A stretch of 32,582 nt of DNA from Lentisphaeria bacterium (GTDB taxonomy: Bacteria > Verrucomicrobiota > Lentisphaeria > Victivallales > UBA1829): the NCBI GenBank assembly GCA_017646015.1, contig JAGCNI010000137.1:1-32582 (forward strand), in the 5' to 3' direction. Every line of letters begins with the position of its first letter. Position 1 is the first letter of the stretch. A program made the position numbers and the translations under genes. Shown here in pieces: positions 22,889-31,505 of the stretch. Under the pieces are notes generated by a model. The model worked only from the letters and a program-made list of their open reading frames with translations. It had not been told where the DNA came from and did not search any database.

Positions 22889-24862
22889 ATGCACAAGTTC
22901 AAATATGCGTTGTTTTATGATTTCCATACATCGACAACGAATCCGGATGTAGGAAAAGGATTTGATATTGAAGCCTTTACCGATCAAGTGCAAGCTTGCG
23001 GAGTTGATTTTCTGACGTGGCATGCACGCTGTAATCAGGGAAATGCCTACTTCAACACACAGGAAGGGGAGCGTCATCCCGCACTGGAATATGATATGAT
23101 CCGTCAACTGGGGGATGCCTGCCACAGAAAAGGGATCAAACTCAGTGTGTATTTCAACGGATCCATGAGTGATGAAGAATTTATCAAACACCGTGACTGG
23201 ATGTGTATTCTCAAGACCGGACACATCTGGCATGGCGGCGATTCTCCCGCCGGATTTTCCGGTCCATGGGCAAGAATGGCATGTTACAACTCCCCGTATC
23301 GTGATCATATCCAGAAAATGGTGAATGAACTGCTGGATAATGATTATCCGATCGACGGTTTCTTCTTTGACTGTCTCGGTGAAATCTCCTGTGTCTGCGA
23401 TCATTGTCTTCAGGAGATGGCGGAAAAGGGGATCGACTACCGTGATCCGGCACAGTTGAAAGAGTTTGCTCATTTTTCTGTACACCGTTTCTCGACAGAA
23501 TTGCATGATTTGATCCGTGCGAAAAAGCCGGATGCGTTCCTTTTCTACAATGGACGTCCTTTTGAAGAAGTGATCGGCATGGAAAGTCACCTTGAGTGTG
23601 AATGTCTGCCGACCGCTGCACAGTGGGGCTATGAAACTCTGCCGATGTGCGCCCATTATATGCGTACTGTTGCCGGACCGGACCGTTCTGTTCTGAATAT
23701 GACAGGCCGTTTCAATGACTGGGGAGATTTCGGCGGGCTCCGCACGGAAGAGGGATTGAAATTCGATATGCTCTATGGGGTTGCCAACGGAATGCGTCCT
23801 GATATCGGCGGACATTTTCATCCGCGCGGGGATCTTGATCTTCCGGTTTTTGAACGGATCCGTTCTGTGTATCAGTATCTCCAGCAGTTTGACCCGTGGG
23901 TTCTGGATGCTGAAAACAAACCTGAAATTGCGTTGGTTTATCCCCGTCACGGCAAATATTATCCGAAAAGTCCTGCTGCAACAGCAGCTGTCCGGATGCT
24001 GACAGAGTTGAAGATCCAGTTTGATTTTGTTTCTGATTTTGTTCCGTGGGATCAGTATAAACTTCTGATTTTTCCTGATGATGCGGAATTTACAGAAGAA
24101 GTTGCGGCGCGAGTTGAAAAACATCTTGCCCGTGGCGGCAAAGTTCTTGCGACCTCCCGCTCCGGACTGGATCCTGAAGGCAAACAGTTTGCACTCAAGT
24201 CCTGGCCTGTGGAATATGTGGGTAAAAATGAGATGGAACCCATTTATTTCATGCCTGCCGGAGAACTTGCAGAGGGTATCTCTCCCATGCCTTTGAGTGT
24301 GTATGCCGGTGGTGTGGACACCCGATTGAAACCGGGTGTTTCCGCCGATATGTTCATTGTCAAACCCTATGCAAAATTCGGCTGGGACGGTGTTCGTTCC
24401 AACTATTATGATCCGCCGGAAAAAGTCACAGATAAACCATTCCTTGTGAAGACAGAAAACATTGTCTATATCAGTGCTGAACTCTTTACCGGTTATGGCA
24501 AACGTGCTGCTTATCAGTTGCGTCAGCTGTTGGGTAAGGCGATCGCTTATCTGATGCCGGAATTGAAATTCACCAGCACGACTCTGCCGAGTTTTGCCCG
24601 TGCATTCGTACAGCAAAAAGGCGGAACAGACTTGGTTCATATTCTTGCATACTGTCCTGAAAAACGTTGTGAAGCCATGGCTCTGGAAGATCGTATCACG
24701 CTTATGGAAACAGAATTTTCCTTGCGGATCGACAACGGTAAACAGGTCAAATCGGTTTACCTTGCTCCCGACCGGACACCGTTGGAATGGGAACTGGATG
24801 GCAATTACTGCAAGGTCAAAGTGCCGCGGATCGACGGTTATGCTTTGATCGTTGTTGAATAA
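22889..24862 (+). CDS. GHL6-type glycoside hydrolase (alpha-amylase/fucosidase-like barrel) with C-terminal trimerisation-like domain
   Basis: 657 aa with no signal peptide, so probably cytoplasmic. Residues ~1-340 follow the pattern of hypothetical glycosyl hydrolase 6 (GHL6): GVDFLTWHARCNQGNAYF, HPALEYDMIRQLGDACHRKGIKLSVYF, CYNSPYRDHIQKMVNELL, and PIDGFFFDCLGEISCVCDHCLQEM, where D161 is the likely nucleophile and the C-x-C-x2-C cluster may bind metal. About 350-560 is a flavodoxin-like domain as in beta-galactosidase trimerisation regions (PEIALVYPRHGKYY, YKLLIFPDDAEFTEEVAARVEKHLARGGKVLATSRSG). A C-terminal beta domain follows. Ribosome-binding site aaggag is ideal. It would finish an imported oligosaccharide. 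The exact sugar is unknown. Confidence 0.75.
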   Translation: MHKFKYALFYDFHTSTTNPDVGKGFDIEAFTDQVQACGVDFLTWHARCNQGNAYFNTQEGERHPALEYDMIRQLGDACHRKGIKLSVYFNGSMSDEEFIKHRDWMCILKTGHIWHGGDSPAGFSGPWARMACYNSPYRDHIQKMVNELLDNDYPIDGFFFDCLGEISCVCDHCLQEMAEKGIDYRDPAQLKEFAHFSVHRFSTELHDLIRAKKPDAFLFYNGRPFEEVIGMESHLECECLPTAAQWGYETLPMCAHYMRTVAGPDRSVLNMTGRFNDWGDFGGLRTEEGLKFDMLYGVANGMRPDIGGHFHPRGDLDLPVFERIRSVYQYLQQFDPWVLDAENKPEIALVYPRHGKYYPKSPAATAAVRMLTELKIQFDFVSDFVPWDQYKLLIFPDDAEFTEEVAARVEKHLARGGKVLATSRSGLDPEGKQFALKSWPVEYVGKNEMEPIYFMPAGELAEGISPMPLSVYAGGVDTRLKPGVSADMFIVKPYAKFGWDGVRSNYYDPPEKVTDKPFLVKTENIVYISAELFTGYGKRAAYQLRQLLGKAIAYLMPELKFTSTTLPSFARAFVQQKGGTDLVHILAYCPEKRCEAMALEDRITLMETEFSLRIDNGKQVKSVYLAPDRTPLEWELDGNYCKVKVPRIDGYALIVVE

Positions 24863-24895
24863 AAATCAATTTTACTGTTGAACACAAAAAAGAAC

Positions 24896-24936
24896 CCCTC
24901 CGGCACTTCTGAAATGAGGTTGCCGGAGGGATTTTT
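24896..24936. terminator. bidirectional terminator between convergent genes
   Basis: ccctccggca (24896-24905) pairs perfectly with tgccggaggg (24921-24930). A T run follows on the plus side, and an A run lies on the left, giving T's on the minus strand. It serves both the GHL6-like gene (plus) and the oxidoreductase (minus). Confidence 0.85.
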
Positions 24937-24963
24937 CAATATTGTTTTTCAGTTTTATCGAGA

Positions 24964-26283
24964 TCAGAACTTGATCAGTTTGGAAACATCCACGGGCTGA
25001 CCTGATTTGATTGCGATATTGGCAGCGATCCCCGTGAGAATGGATTTTGCACCATCGCGGTAATCTGCTGCGTGGTGATAAGGATCTTCTTTCACACCGA
25101 TAAAGAGGTCATCGAGCAGGCGCACGTCGCCGCCGCCATGACCGCCGACACCTTTTTCATAGGTGATTTCTTCTGCCACGCTCCAATGTTTCTGGAGGAT
25201 GATGGAGGGAACCGGAGCCACACGATAGCCTCTGGTGTCCAGATGTCCCGGAGCTTCATTGAAGTCAGCCAGTGCTCCTGCCTGATGTGCGGATTCGACC
25301 ATATTGAATTCCAGTCTGCCTTTTGTACCGTTGAAGCAGACACGGTATCCTTCATAGGGACAGTGAGCGTTGAGGGAGTAGGTCATGATTGCTTTGTTCT
25401 GATAGCGTACGATCACACCCATATTGTCTTCGATGGAAATACCGTCACCGAAAACGCTCTGGTCACGGAAATAACCATCTTCTTTTTCTGCATTGTAATA
25501 AAGACCGAGGAGACGTTCATCAGTATCTTTGACATGGAGAGCGAAAGGATCTTTTGCGGCAGCTTCATTATCTCTTGCGCGGGAATAGAATTCAGTGACG
25601 CCGCGTTTTTCAGCATTTTCTTTGCCGTAGAATTTGAGATCGCCCATTGCGAAAACGGTTTCCGGATAGGATTCGATCCACCAGTTGATCAAATCGAAAT
25701 GGTGTGTTGCTTTGTGAACCAGGAGACCGCCGGAGTTGTTTTTGTTGCGGTGCCAGCGACGGAAATAATCTGCGCCGTGGCAGGTATCCAGCAGCCATTC
25801 AAAATGGATACTGGTGATTTCACCGATCGCTCCGCTCTGAATGATTTCTTTGACTTTTGTGTTGTGGGGAGTGTAACGGTAGTTGAAAGTGACAGTCAGA
25901 TGTTTTCCGGTTTCTTTGATGGTATCAATGATCTGCTGGCATTTTTCGGTATCGACAGTCATCGGTTTTTCGGAGATCACATCGCAACCGAGTTCCATGG
26001 CGCGGCAGATATATTTGTGGTGAGTGCGGTCCATGCTTGTGACAATGACTACATCCGGTTTGATCTCTTCGATCATTTTGTCAAAATCGTGAGCCTTGTA
26101 CATCGGGAGAGCTGCAATACCGTATGTTTTCTGGAGATAATCATTCCAATACTGCATACGGATGCTGTTGGAATCACAGAGCCCGACCAGTTCAGCAGTG
26201 TCTTTATAATCTTTGCAAATTGCATTGAGATACATTTCGCATCTGCCGCCGGTTCCCACCTGAACGTATCTTTTTTTACTCAT
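24964..26283 (-). CDS. Gfo/Idh/MocA-family oxidoreductase
   Basis: 439 aa. The N-terminal Rossmann fold has VQVGTGGRCEMYL (NAD/NADP loop), DVVIVTSMDRTHHKYICRAMELGCDVISEKPMTVD with the conserved EKP lysine, and LTVTFNYRYTPHNTKVKEII. The C-terminal substrate domain has HKATHHFDLINWW, carrying the His/Asp pair common in sugar dehydrogenases of this family. There is no signal peptide or Tat motif. It probably oxidises or epimerises a sugar or polyol released by the neighbouring hydrolases. Transcription starts from a promoter bracketed by two LacI-type operators at 26322-26367, so its expression is likely tied to a sugar ligand. It faces the esterase gene divergently. Confidence 0.9.
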   Translation of the reverse strand: MSKKRYVQVGTGGRCEMYLNAICKDYKDTAELVGLCDSNSIRMQYWNDYLQKTYGIAALPMYKAHDFDKMIEEIKPDVVIVTSMDRTHHKYICRAMELGCDVISEKPMTVDTEKCQQIIDTIKETGKHLTVTFNYRYTPHNTKVKEIIQSGAIGEITSIHFEWLLDTCHGADYFRRWHRNKNNSGGLLVHKATHHFDLINWWIESYPETVFAMGDLKFYGKENAEKRGVTEFYSRARDNEAAAKDPFALHVKDTDERLLGLYYNAEKEDGYFRDQSVFGDGISIEDNMGVIVRYQNKAIMTYSLNAHCPYEGYRVCFNGTKGRLEFNMVESAHQAGALADFNEAPGHLDTRGYRVAPVPSIILQKHWSVAEEITYEKGVGGHGGGDVRLLDDLFIGVKEDPYHHAADYRDGAKSILTGIAANIAIKSGQPVDVSKLIKF

Positions 26284-26321
26284 TTCTGTCCAATCCCTTT
26301 TTTAAGTGATTTTTTTATAAT

Positions 26322-26335
26322 TGCCAACGATGGCA
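26322..26335. promoter_or_regulatory. LacI-family operator O1
   Basis: TGCCAACGATGGCA fits the LacI-family form TGnnAnCGnTnnCA with a central CG; 12 of 14 positions are palindromic. It lies just downstream of the -10 box of the oxidoreductase promoter, covering roughly +4 to +17. Confidence 0.8.
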
Positions 26336-26345
26336 TTTGTCTTAT

Positions 26346-26374
26346 ACTATAACTGCCATCGTTGGCAAATGCAA
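26346..26374 (-). promoter_or_regulatory. sigma70-type promoter of the oxidoreductase gene
   Basis: On the minus strand TTGCAT (26374-26369), a 17-bp spacer and TATAGT (26351-26346). The spacer is filled by operator O2, and O1 follows the -10, so a bound repressor would block RNA polymerase at two points. Confidence 0.75.
26354..26367. promoter_or_regulatory. LacI-family operator O2
   Basis: TGCCATCGTTGGCA is the reverse complement of O1, 32 bp away centre to centre (about three helix turns, so both sit on one face of the DNA). It lies inside the -35/-10 spacer of the minus-strand promoter. Confidence 0.8.
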
Positions 26375-26413
26375 GTGAAATAAAACATTTTCTTGAAAAA
26401 TTTTTTTTGTCTC

Positions 26414-26442
26414 TTGTATTTGAAATTTTCCCGTTTTATATT
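26414..26442 (+). promoter_or_regulatory. candidate promoter of the esterase gene
   Basis: TTGTAT (26414-26419), a 17-bp spacer, TATATT (26437-26442), about 25 bp before the start region. It lies some 50 bp from operator O2, so co-regulation with the divergent oxidoreductase is possible. Confidence 0.45.
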
Positions 26443-26474
26443 GCTATTATGAAACATAAGCGGGAGGTTATGCT

Positions 26475-28433
26475 GTGAGTGAAGAAAATCAAAAAATAGA
26501 AGTGCCGATTCCGATCCCTGATCGCCGGATCATGCTGGACCGGCGGTTGATCAGTCCGCGTTATTATCGTTCAGCATTGGAAGCAGATGTTCCGGAAACA
26601 GTGGAGGAACATCGCCGTTTGAAAGATTATGTCAGACGTCAGATTCGTCTTTCTGCCGGGCTTGAGCCAATGGTGCAGCTTTCTGTATTCAATCCTCAGA
26701 AGATGAGTGAACGGATTTATGAAAATGTCCGCATCATCGGGATCCGGATCGAAACTCTGCCGGGATTGTACCTGACCGGAAGTCTTTTTATGCCGGAAAA
26801 AGTGGAAGGCAAACGTCCTGCGATACTTTGTCCGCACGGTCACTGGGAGACCGGGCGTATTCATCATGATGAACTGGGCGGCGTAGTGATGCGTTGTTTT
26901 GAGTTTGCGCGGATGGGTTTTATTGTATTTGCTTCAGACATGGTCGGTTTTAATGAAAACAATGATCTGCCGCATTATTTCAGTCATGAGCTGAAACGTC
27001 GCGGGGATCTTTCCGGAGTTTCCACTTTCGGGATGCAGTGTTTGAACAGTATGCGTGCATTGGATTTTTTGGAATCTCTGCCGGAAGTGGATCGTGATAC
27101 TATTGCCTGTACCGGAGCGTCGGGAGGTGCTTCGCAGACCTGGTTTATTGCGGCATTGGATTCCCGGATCAAAGCGGTTGCACCGGTTTGTATGCTTTCT
27201 GCTCATTTTCAGGGGGGATGCGGCTGTGAAGAAGGACCCCTGCTGCGTCTTCGCGGCTTGAGCAGTTTTGATATTCTTGCTTCTCTTGCGCCGATGCCCA
27301 TGATCCTGCCGAGTGTGACAGGTGACTGGACTTGCAACAGTCCTTGGTATGAGATCCCGAAACTCCGTCAGGTGTATGGACTTTATAATGCGGAACACCG
27401 TCTGGAACATTTCCATTATGAAGATCAGCATAACTACAACCGCCGGACCCGTGAACATATTTACGCATGGTTTTCCAAACTTTTTCTGGGGATCGACCGC
27501 GGTCGTATCATTCCGGAGGAGGAGATCGCACCGCCGGCACCGGAACTGCTCTGGCATGATGGATGCAAGCCCGCCGGAGCCACTCCGGAAAGTACGGAAA
27601 CAGCGATCCGGAAAATGGAAGAAGTCTTTACCTCTCCAGCTCTTGATCAGAGCATGGGAGTATGGACATGGAAAAACCGGAATGCCGATATTCTCCGTCA
27701 GATGATCGGACCAGACCGTCCCACTCGGGATGTGGCTGAGGATGTCCTCTATGCTCCGTCCCGCAAGATTCCCGGAGGAACACTTTTTCCCCGTGCATTT
27801 GAAAGACGGAACGTGGGGGATCTGGTTTGCGTATTCCGTCTTGAACCGGACACTATGACGGATGAAAAACGTTGTATCGTGCTTCCTGTCCCGGGGACAT
27901 GTCAGGAATTTTTTGATGATGCTGCCAATCTGAATATGGTTGAAAAATTGATGAAGAAAGGAATCCGTGCTGTGGTGGTGGAACTGTTGGGTTCCGGCTG
28001 CATCGCCGGACAGCTTGAACATGCTGTCCGGGATGATAAAGATGATTCGATGTGGACAACATTTGAGCATACTTTCTTCTCCATGCGGGTGCAGGATATT
28101 GTGACAACGGTTGTCAAATTGCGTGAAACCGGCTCGCATGATATTTCCATCTGCGCCTTCGGCAAGGCTGTTCCTCCGGCATTGGCTGCATCTGTGTTGC
28201 TGTGTGATGTTCCGCTCATTGCGGATCTTGCGGGATTGGATGAGTCTCTCTGGGAGGAAAAATTGAGTTATCAGCCTTTGATCAAAAAGATTGGCGGGCT
28301 TGCCGGACTTGTTCTGCTGAATGCTGCCAATGCGATATTTATTGATCCTGAGGCGGAAATGAAGCCGGTTCTGCTTGCCGGAAAATGCCGGATTTCCGAA
28401 AAATCATGGCATGATGAAGTGATCGGCGGATAA
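26475..28433 (+). CDS. alpha/beta-hydrolase esterase (acetylxylan-esterase-like) with a degenerate second hydrolase domain
   Basis: 652 aa without a signal peptide. GTG 26475 is the start, with gggagg 7 bp upstream; the nearby ATG at 26470 runs into a stop. The first domain (about residues 60-345) is an alpha/beta hydrolase: RPAILCPHGHW, GASGGASQ with nucleophile S216, and a late His in HNYNRRTREHIYAWF. This pattern is common in acetylxylan-esterase and dienelactone-hydrolase-like proteins. The second half (about 430-652; IVLPVPGTCQEFFDDAANLNMVEKLMKKGIRAVVVELLG) resembles another hydrolase fold, but the elbow position reads CAFGKAVP with no Ser, so it is probably inactive. A role in deacylating sugars from the neighbouring pathway is inferred. 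Confidence 0.75.
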   Translation: MSEENQKIEVPIPIPDRRIMLDRRLISPRYYRSALEADVPETVEEHRRLKDYVRRQIRLSAGLEPMVQLSVFNPQKMSERIYENVRIIGIRIETLPGLYLTGSLFMPEKVEGKRPAILCPHGHWETGRIHHDELGGVVMRCFEFARMGFIVFASDMVGFNENNDLPHYFSHELKRRGDLSGVSTFGMQCLNSMRALDFLESLPEVDRDTIACTGASGGASQTWFIAALDSRIKAVAPVCMLSAHFQGGCGCEEGPLLRLRGLSSFDILASLAPMPMILPSVTGDWTCNSPWYEIPKLRQVYGLYNAEHRLEHFHYEDQHNYNRRTREHIYAWFSKLFLGIDRGRIIPEEEIAPPAPELLWHDGCKPAGATPESTETAIRKMEEVFTSPALDQSMGVWTWKNRNADILRQMIGPDRPTRDVAEDVLYAPSRKIPGGTLFPRAFERRNVGDLVCVFRLEPDTMTDEKRCIVLPVPGTCQEFFDDAANLNMVEKLMKKGIRAVVVELLGSGCIAGQLEHAVRDDKDDSMWTTFEHTFFSMRVQDIVTTVVKLRETGSHDISICAFGKAVPPALAASVLLCDVPLIADLAGLDESLWEEKLSYQPLIKKIGGLAGLVLLNAANAIFIDPEAEMKPVLLAGKCRISEKSWHDEVIGG

Positions 28434-28459
28434 GAATAAAAATATTTTTACCGCACAAA

Positions 28460-28504
28460 AAAACAGGAGATTTTCCATGATAGTGGAGAATCTCCTGTTT
28501 TATT
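28460..28504. terminator. strong bidirectional terminator
   Basis: An 18-bp stem (28460-28477 with 28484-28501, one G-U) has a 6-base loop. An A run on the left gives seven T's on the minus strand, and ttttattt follows on the plus side. It ends both the esterase gene (plus) and the transporter operon (minus). Confidence 0.9.
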
Positions 28505-28528
28505 TCAGATCAATGAATGTTTTTCCTG

Positions 28529-30283
28529 TCAATGCCTGATAAACTCTTCTGTGATATTATCAAGCACCATAGCGAAGAGTTTTTCACTATTGCGTTCGAT
28601 AGAATAAAGTTTTCCGTGGAAGAATTGAGTTTCAGCCGCAGATTGTGTCATTTTCTGCAAAGGAGAATTTTTCCGGATATAGAGCATGATCGCTTGTTTC
28701 GCTTTTGGCGGATAGAGCTCGAAGACATCATATTCAGCCGGAGAGATTTTCTGTGTTTCGAGGAGATATACCGGCTGAAGAGATTTTTTCACACTTCCTT
28801 CGATGACCGTATTTTTTCCGTTGAAACTTCTGCTTCCATCCAGCATTTCCCGTTTCACAAGAGTCGGACGGTCGGGCATGAAAGGAGTGAATGCCATCAG
28901 CAACCCCCATGCGATCGCTGCCGCCACCAGAGAGGAGAGAGCACCGATTTTGAACCACTGGAAGAATGTGATCCGGGAACGGGAACGTTTTTCCAACATT
29001 CCGAGTGCGACGATATTGGCAGTACTTCCGATCATTGTGATATTACCGCCGAAACATGCACCGAACAGAAGTGACCACCAGAGGGGAAGATCTTTCACAC
29101 TGACCGAGAGTTGTTCTATGACCGGACAGAATGCCGCCACAAAGATCACGTTATCGACAAATGCCGATCCGAGTGCAGTGACAGCAATGATAAAGGGGAC
29201 CAGCACGGCATGATTTGTGCCGCAGATACTGGAGAAATAGTTTGCCATGATCAAATCGACATGTGTATGTTCCAGTGTTCCCGCGATCGCGAAAAGGAGC
29301 ATGAAGAAGAGGAGAGTCCACCAGTCAACTTCCCGTTCGATATAATGTCTTGCCCGGTCTTTTTTGATGATCATAACGATACCCGAACAGATCAGGGGAG
29401 CGATCAGCAGAACACTGTTTTTGCCGATCCCCAGCAGGTTTTCGATCTGATGATGCAATCCGATCGCACAGATCGTCACGATCAGGAGGATCAATCCCTG
29501 TTTGTAGGGAACTTCCACGACCGGAGCCAGCGAAAGATTCCGTGCCAGCCGTTCTTTCAGGCTGATATCAAACTGAACCAGTTCTTTTCTGTAAAACCAG
29601 ATTGTGACCAGTACTGTTGCAATGAGTGCGATCAGCATGATCGGGAATGCACATGTCATGAAGTCTGTAAAGGTGAGCCCACCTTTTGTACCGATGTAGA
29701 TACCCACCGGATTTCCCATCATAGTTCCGGCACTTCCCACGTTGGTACTGAGCACGCAAATCAGAATATACGGTATCGGATTGAGTTTCAACCGGTCGCA
29801 GACCTGAAAAACCAATGTTGCAATAAAGATGATCGAGGTGACTTCATCCACCACACAGGCGAGCAGCGCGGATGCAACCGAGGTCACAGCAATAAATTTG
29901 ATCCCGGATATATTCGGCATGGAAACGATCAGTTGTACGATCCAGGTGAAGAAGCCCAAATCGCGTAATGCTCCCACTATGATCATCATCCCCACAAGGA
30001 ACAGGATCACTTCCAGAGAGGAGGATTTGACAAATGTTTGAATATCCAAAGCATTCGTGCAGATCAATACCGAGAGTCCCAGGTAGGCAATGGATAAACG
30101 GATGTTCCAGAAGAGCAGCGTTCCGAGAATAATTGCCAGAAAGACACCGACTGCTGTTGCCTGATTGACTGTAAATACTGTTTTTGACCCCAGAAAACCA
30201 ACGCTGAAACTGACAAGGATCAGGATCAGCAGACGTTTTATCATTGCTTTCGGGGAGAGTGTGGCAGAACCTTCTTCGTGCAT
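28529..30283 (-). CDS. ArsB/NhaD-type (ion transporter superfamily) membrane transporter
   Basis: 584 aa with about twelve membrane helices. Signature stretches of the ArsB/NhaD/SLC13 superfamily are seen: VVDEVTSIIFIATLVFQV, STNVGSAGTMMGNPVGIYIG, then in the second half GSAFVDNVIFVAAFCPVI and FGACFGGNITMIGSTANIVALGMLEK, the inverted-repeat helix breaks that line the ion path. NhaD-like Na+/H+ exchange is the best guess, but organic or arsenite anions are possible. The last ~110 residues (after WGLLMAFTPFMPDRPT) form a soluble tail rich in charged residues that most relatives lack. ATG 30283 has aaggag 8 bp upstream. It is 45 bp behind the EIIA-CBS gene in the same operon, so the PTS or a nucleotide signal may control it. 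Confidence 0.85.
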   Translation of the reverse strand: MHEEGSATLSPKAMIKRLLILILVSFSVGFLGSKTVFTVNQATAVGVFLAIILGTLLFWNIRLSIAYLGLSVLICTNALDIQTFVKSSSLEVILFLVGMMIIVGALRDLGFFTWIVQLIVSMPNISGIKFIAVTSVASALLACVVDEVTSIIFIATLVFQVCDRLKLNPIPYILICVLSTNVGSAGTMMGNPVGIYIGTKGGLTFTDFMTCAFPIMLIALIATVLVTIWFYRKELVQFDISLKERLARNLSLAPVVEVPYKQGLILLIVTICAIGLHHQIENLLGIGKNSVLLIAPLICSGIVMIIKKDRARHYIEREVDWWTLLFFMLLFAIAGTLEHTHVDLIMANYFSSICGTNHAVLVPFIIAVTALGSAFVDNVIFVAAFCPVIEQLSVSVKDLPLWWSLLFGACFGGNITMIGSTANIVALGMLEKRSRSRITFFQWFKIGALSSLVAAAIAWGLLMAFTPFMPDRPTLVKREMLDGSRSFNGKNTVIEGSVKKSLQPVYLLETQKISPAEYDVFELYPPKAKQAIMLYIRKNSPLQKMTQSAAETQFFHGKLYSIERNSEKLFAMVLDNITEEFIRH

Positions 30284-30328
30284 ATCAATAACTCCTTGTA
30301 ATGATTGTGAGAGCGTATTTTTTTTGTT

Positions 30329-31255
30329 TTATTCCCAGAACAGTTTTGCCGAGAAATCTTTGAGTTCCACAACTCCGGCAAGTTTCCGGGAGCTGTCCAC
30401 CACGAGTAATTTCTGGATTTTATGGACCAGAAATAATTTTGCCAGCTGGATCGCAGGAATATTTTCTTCGACAGTGATAAATTCCTCGCGCATGAAATCT
30501 GCGACTTTTGTTTCATTTGCCGCCTGCAGAACTTCTGAAAATGGTTGGAAACGATAGATCAGCGAAAGATCATCCATCCATAAGAGATGTTCCGGCAGGC
30601 TGAATTTCAGCAGATCTGTGAGTGAAACAACCCCGCGGAGTTCATTGGATTCATCTACAACGGGGATCTCATCTGCATTTTTTGTTGCAAAAAGTTCGAT
30701 TGCTTCACTCAGTGTATTATTTTCCAATAAGGTATCCGGAGTTTTATTCATCACATCCCGGGCACGCAGGAATTGGGGCAGTTCCAGTTGGGAGGTTTTG
30801 AAATAAGTAAGGACTTCTGCCGGATTATGCAATGCTGAAATTTCATGAACCGCATTGGGATCTTTGAAATCTTTTGCCAGTGCTGATAAAACCTGCAAGT
30901 GCAGCCCTGGGTCATCGGCTGGAGTCAGTACCAGAATGACAACATTGACTAAAGGCATTCCGGGAACCTGAAAATCGATTCCTTTTGCGGATGTTGCCAT
31001 TCCGACGATCAGGTGATCTACGCTTTCCGTTCTTGCATGAGGAACCGCCAGCCCGGATCCGATAATAGTCGGCATCCGTTTTTCACGGAGGAGAACTTCT
31101 TCTGTAATTTCGGTTGCATCCAAGCCCGCTGTATTTTTTGCCAGCAGCTGAGCCAATTCTTTGATCACTTCTTCCGCAGTGGCAGCTTTGCTGCCGGTAA
31201 TGACATTTCCTTCTGCAAGAAAACGACAGAAATGTGGATCGACTTTTTCGTTCAT
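30329..31255 (-). CDS. PTS EIIA (fructose/mannitol-type) domain fused to a CBS pair
   Basis: 308 aa from ATG 31255 (ggag upstream; an earlier in-frame start at 31312 has no support). Residues ~5-160 are a PTS EIIA type-2 domain: VLLREKRMPTIIGSGLAVPHART with the phospho-accepting H73, then VVILVLTPADDPGLHLQVLSALAKDF. About 175-235 is CBS motif 1 (RDVMNKTPDTLLENNTLSEAIELF ... IPVVDESNELRGVVSLTDLL) and 250-308 CBS motif 2 (ADFMREEFITVEENIPAIQLAKLF ... LLVVDSSRKLAGVVELKDF), which typically bind adenine nucleotides. No EIIB or EIIC is nearby, so this is a regulatory rather than sugar-transport EIIA, probably acting on the transporter gene that follows 45 bp later. Confidence 0.9.
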   Translation of the reverse strand: MNEKVDPHFCRFLAEGNVITGSKAATAEEVIKELAQLLAKNTAGLDATEITEEVLLREKRMPTIIGSGLAVPHARTESVDHLIVGMATSAKGIDFQVPGMPLVNVVILVLTPADDPGLHLQVLSALAKDFKDPNAVHEISALHNPAEVLTYFKTSQLELPQFLRARDVMNKTPDTLLENNTLSEAIELFATKNADEIPVVDESNELRGVVSLTDLLKFSLPEHLLWMDDLSLIYRFQPFSEVLQAANETKVADFMREEFITVEENIPAIQLAKLFLVHKIQKLLVVDSSRKLAGVVELKDFSAKLFWE

Positions 31256-31302
31256 CGTTTCAACTCCATTTTTGTTGATATTGCAATGCTTTATAGCAAA
31301 AT

Positions 31303-31331
31303 CTAATAGCATGAAAAAATGAAAATGTCAA
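31303..31331 (-). promoter_or_regulatory. sigma70-type promoter of the EIIA-CBS/transporter operon
   Basis: On the minus strand TTGACA (31331-31326), a 17-bp spacer, TATTAG (31308-31303). The start codon at 31255 lies about 40 bp past the expected transcription start. Confidence 0.7.
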
Positions 31332-31480
31332 GTTGTAATAAGGCATGAAAGAGTATTTTTATCTTTTTTTTACATAAAAACACTGAAAATGCGGATTTTA
31401 CCACGATTGTTTATTCGTCCGTTTATTTTTTTATGAAAAACAATCTTGATTTTTTTCTGTGTATGATTTATTTTATCGGG

Positions 31481-31486
31481 TATAAT
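31481..31486 (+). promoter_or_regulatory. -10 element of the gntP-like gene
   Basis: A perfect TATAAT 19 bp ahead of the start codon at 31506. No good -35 is seen 16-18 bp upstream, so an activator or an unusual -35 may be needed. The transcript leader would be short but includes aaaaaggag. Confidence 0.4.
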
Positions 31487-31505
31487 TCAGAAAAAGGAGA
31501 GGCTT

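Noticed and set aside
22736..24640. 634-codon open frame on the minus strand
   Set aside because: Antisense to the GHL6-like gene; its Cys/His/Phe/Ile-rich translation has no domain pattern.
25072..26352. 426-codon open frame on the plus strand
   Set aside because: Antisense to the Gfo/Idh/MocA gene, which carries all expected motifs.
26934..28139. 401-codon open frame on the minus strand
   Set aside because: Antisense to the esterase; same shadow effect.
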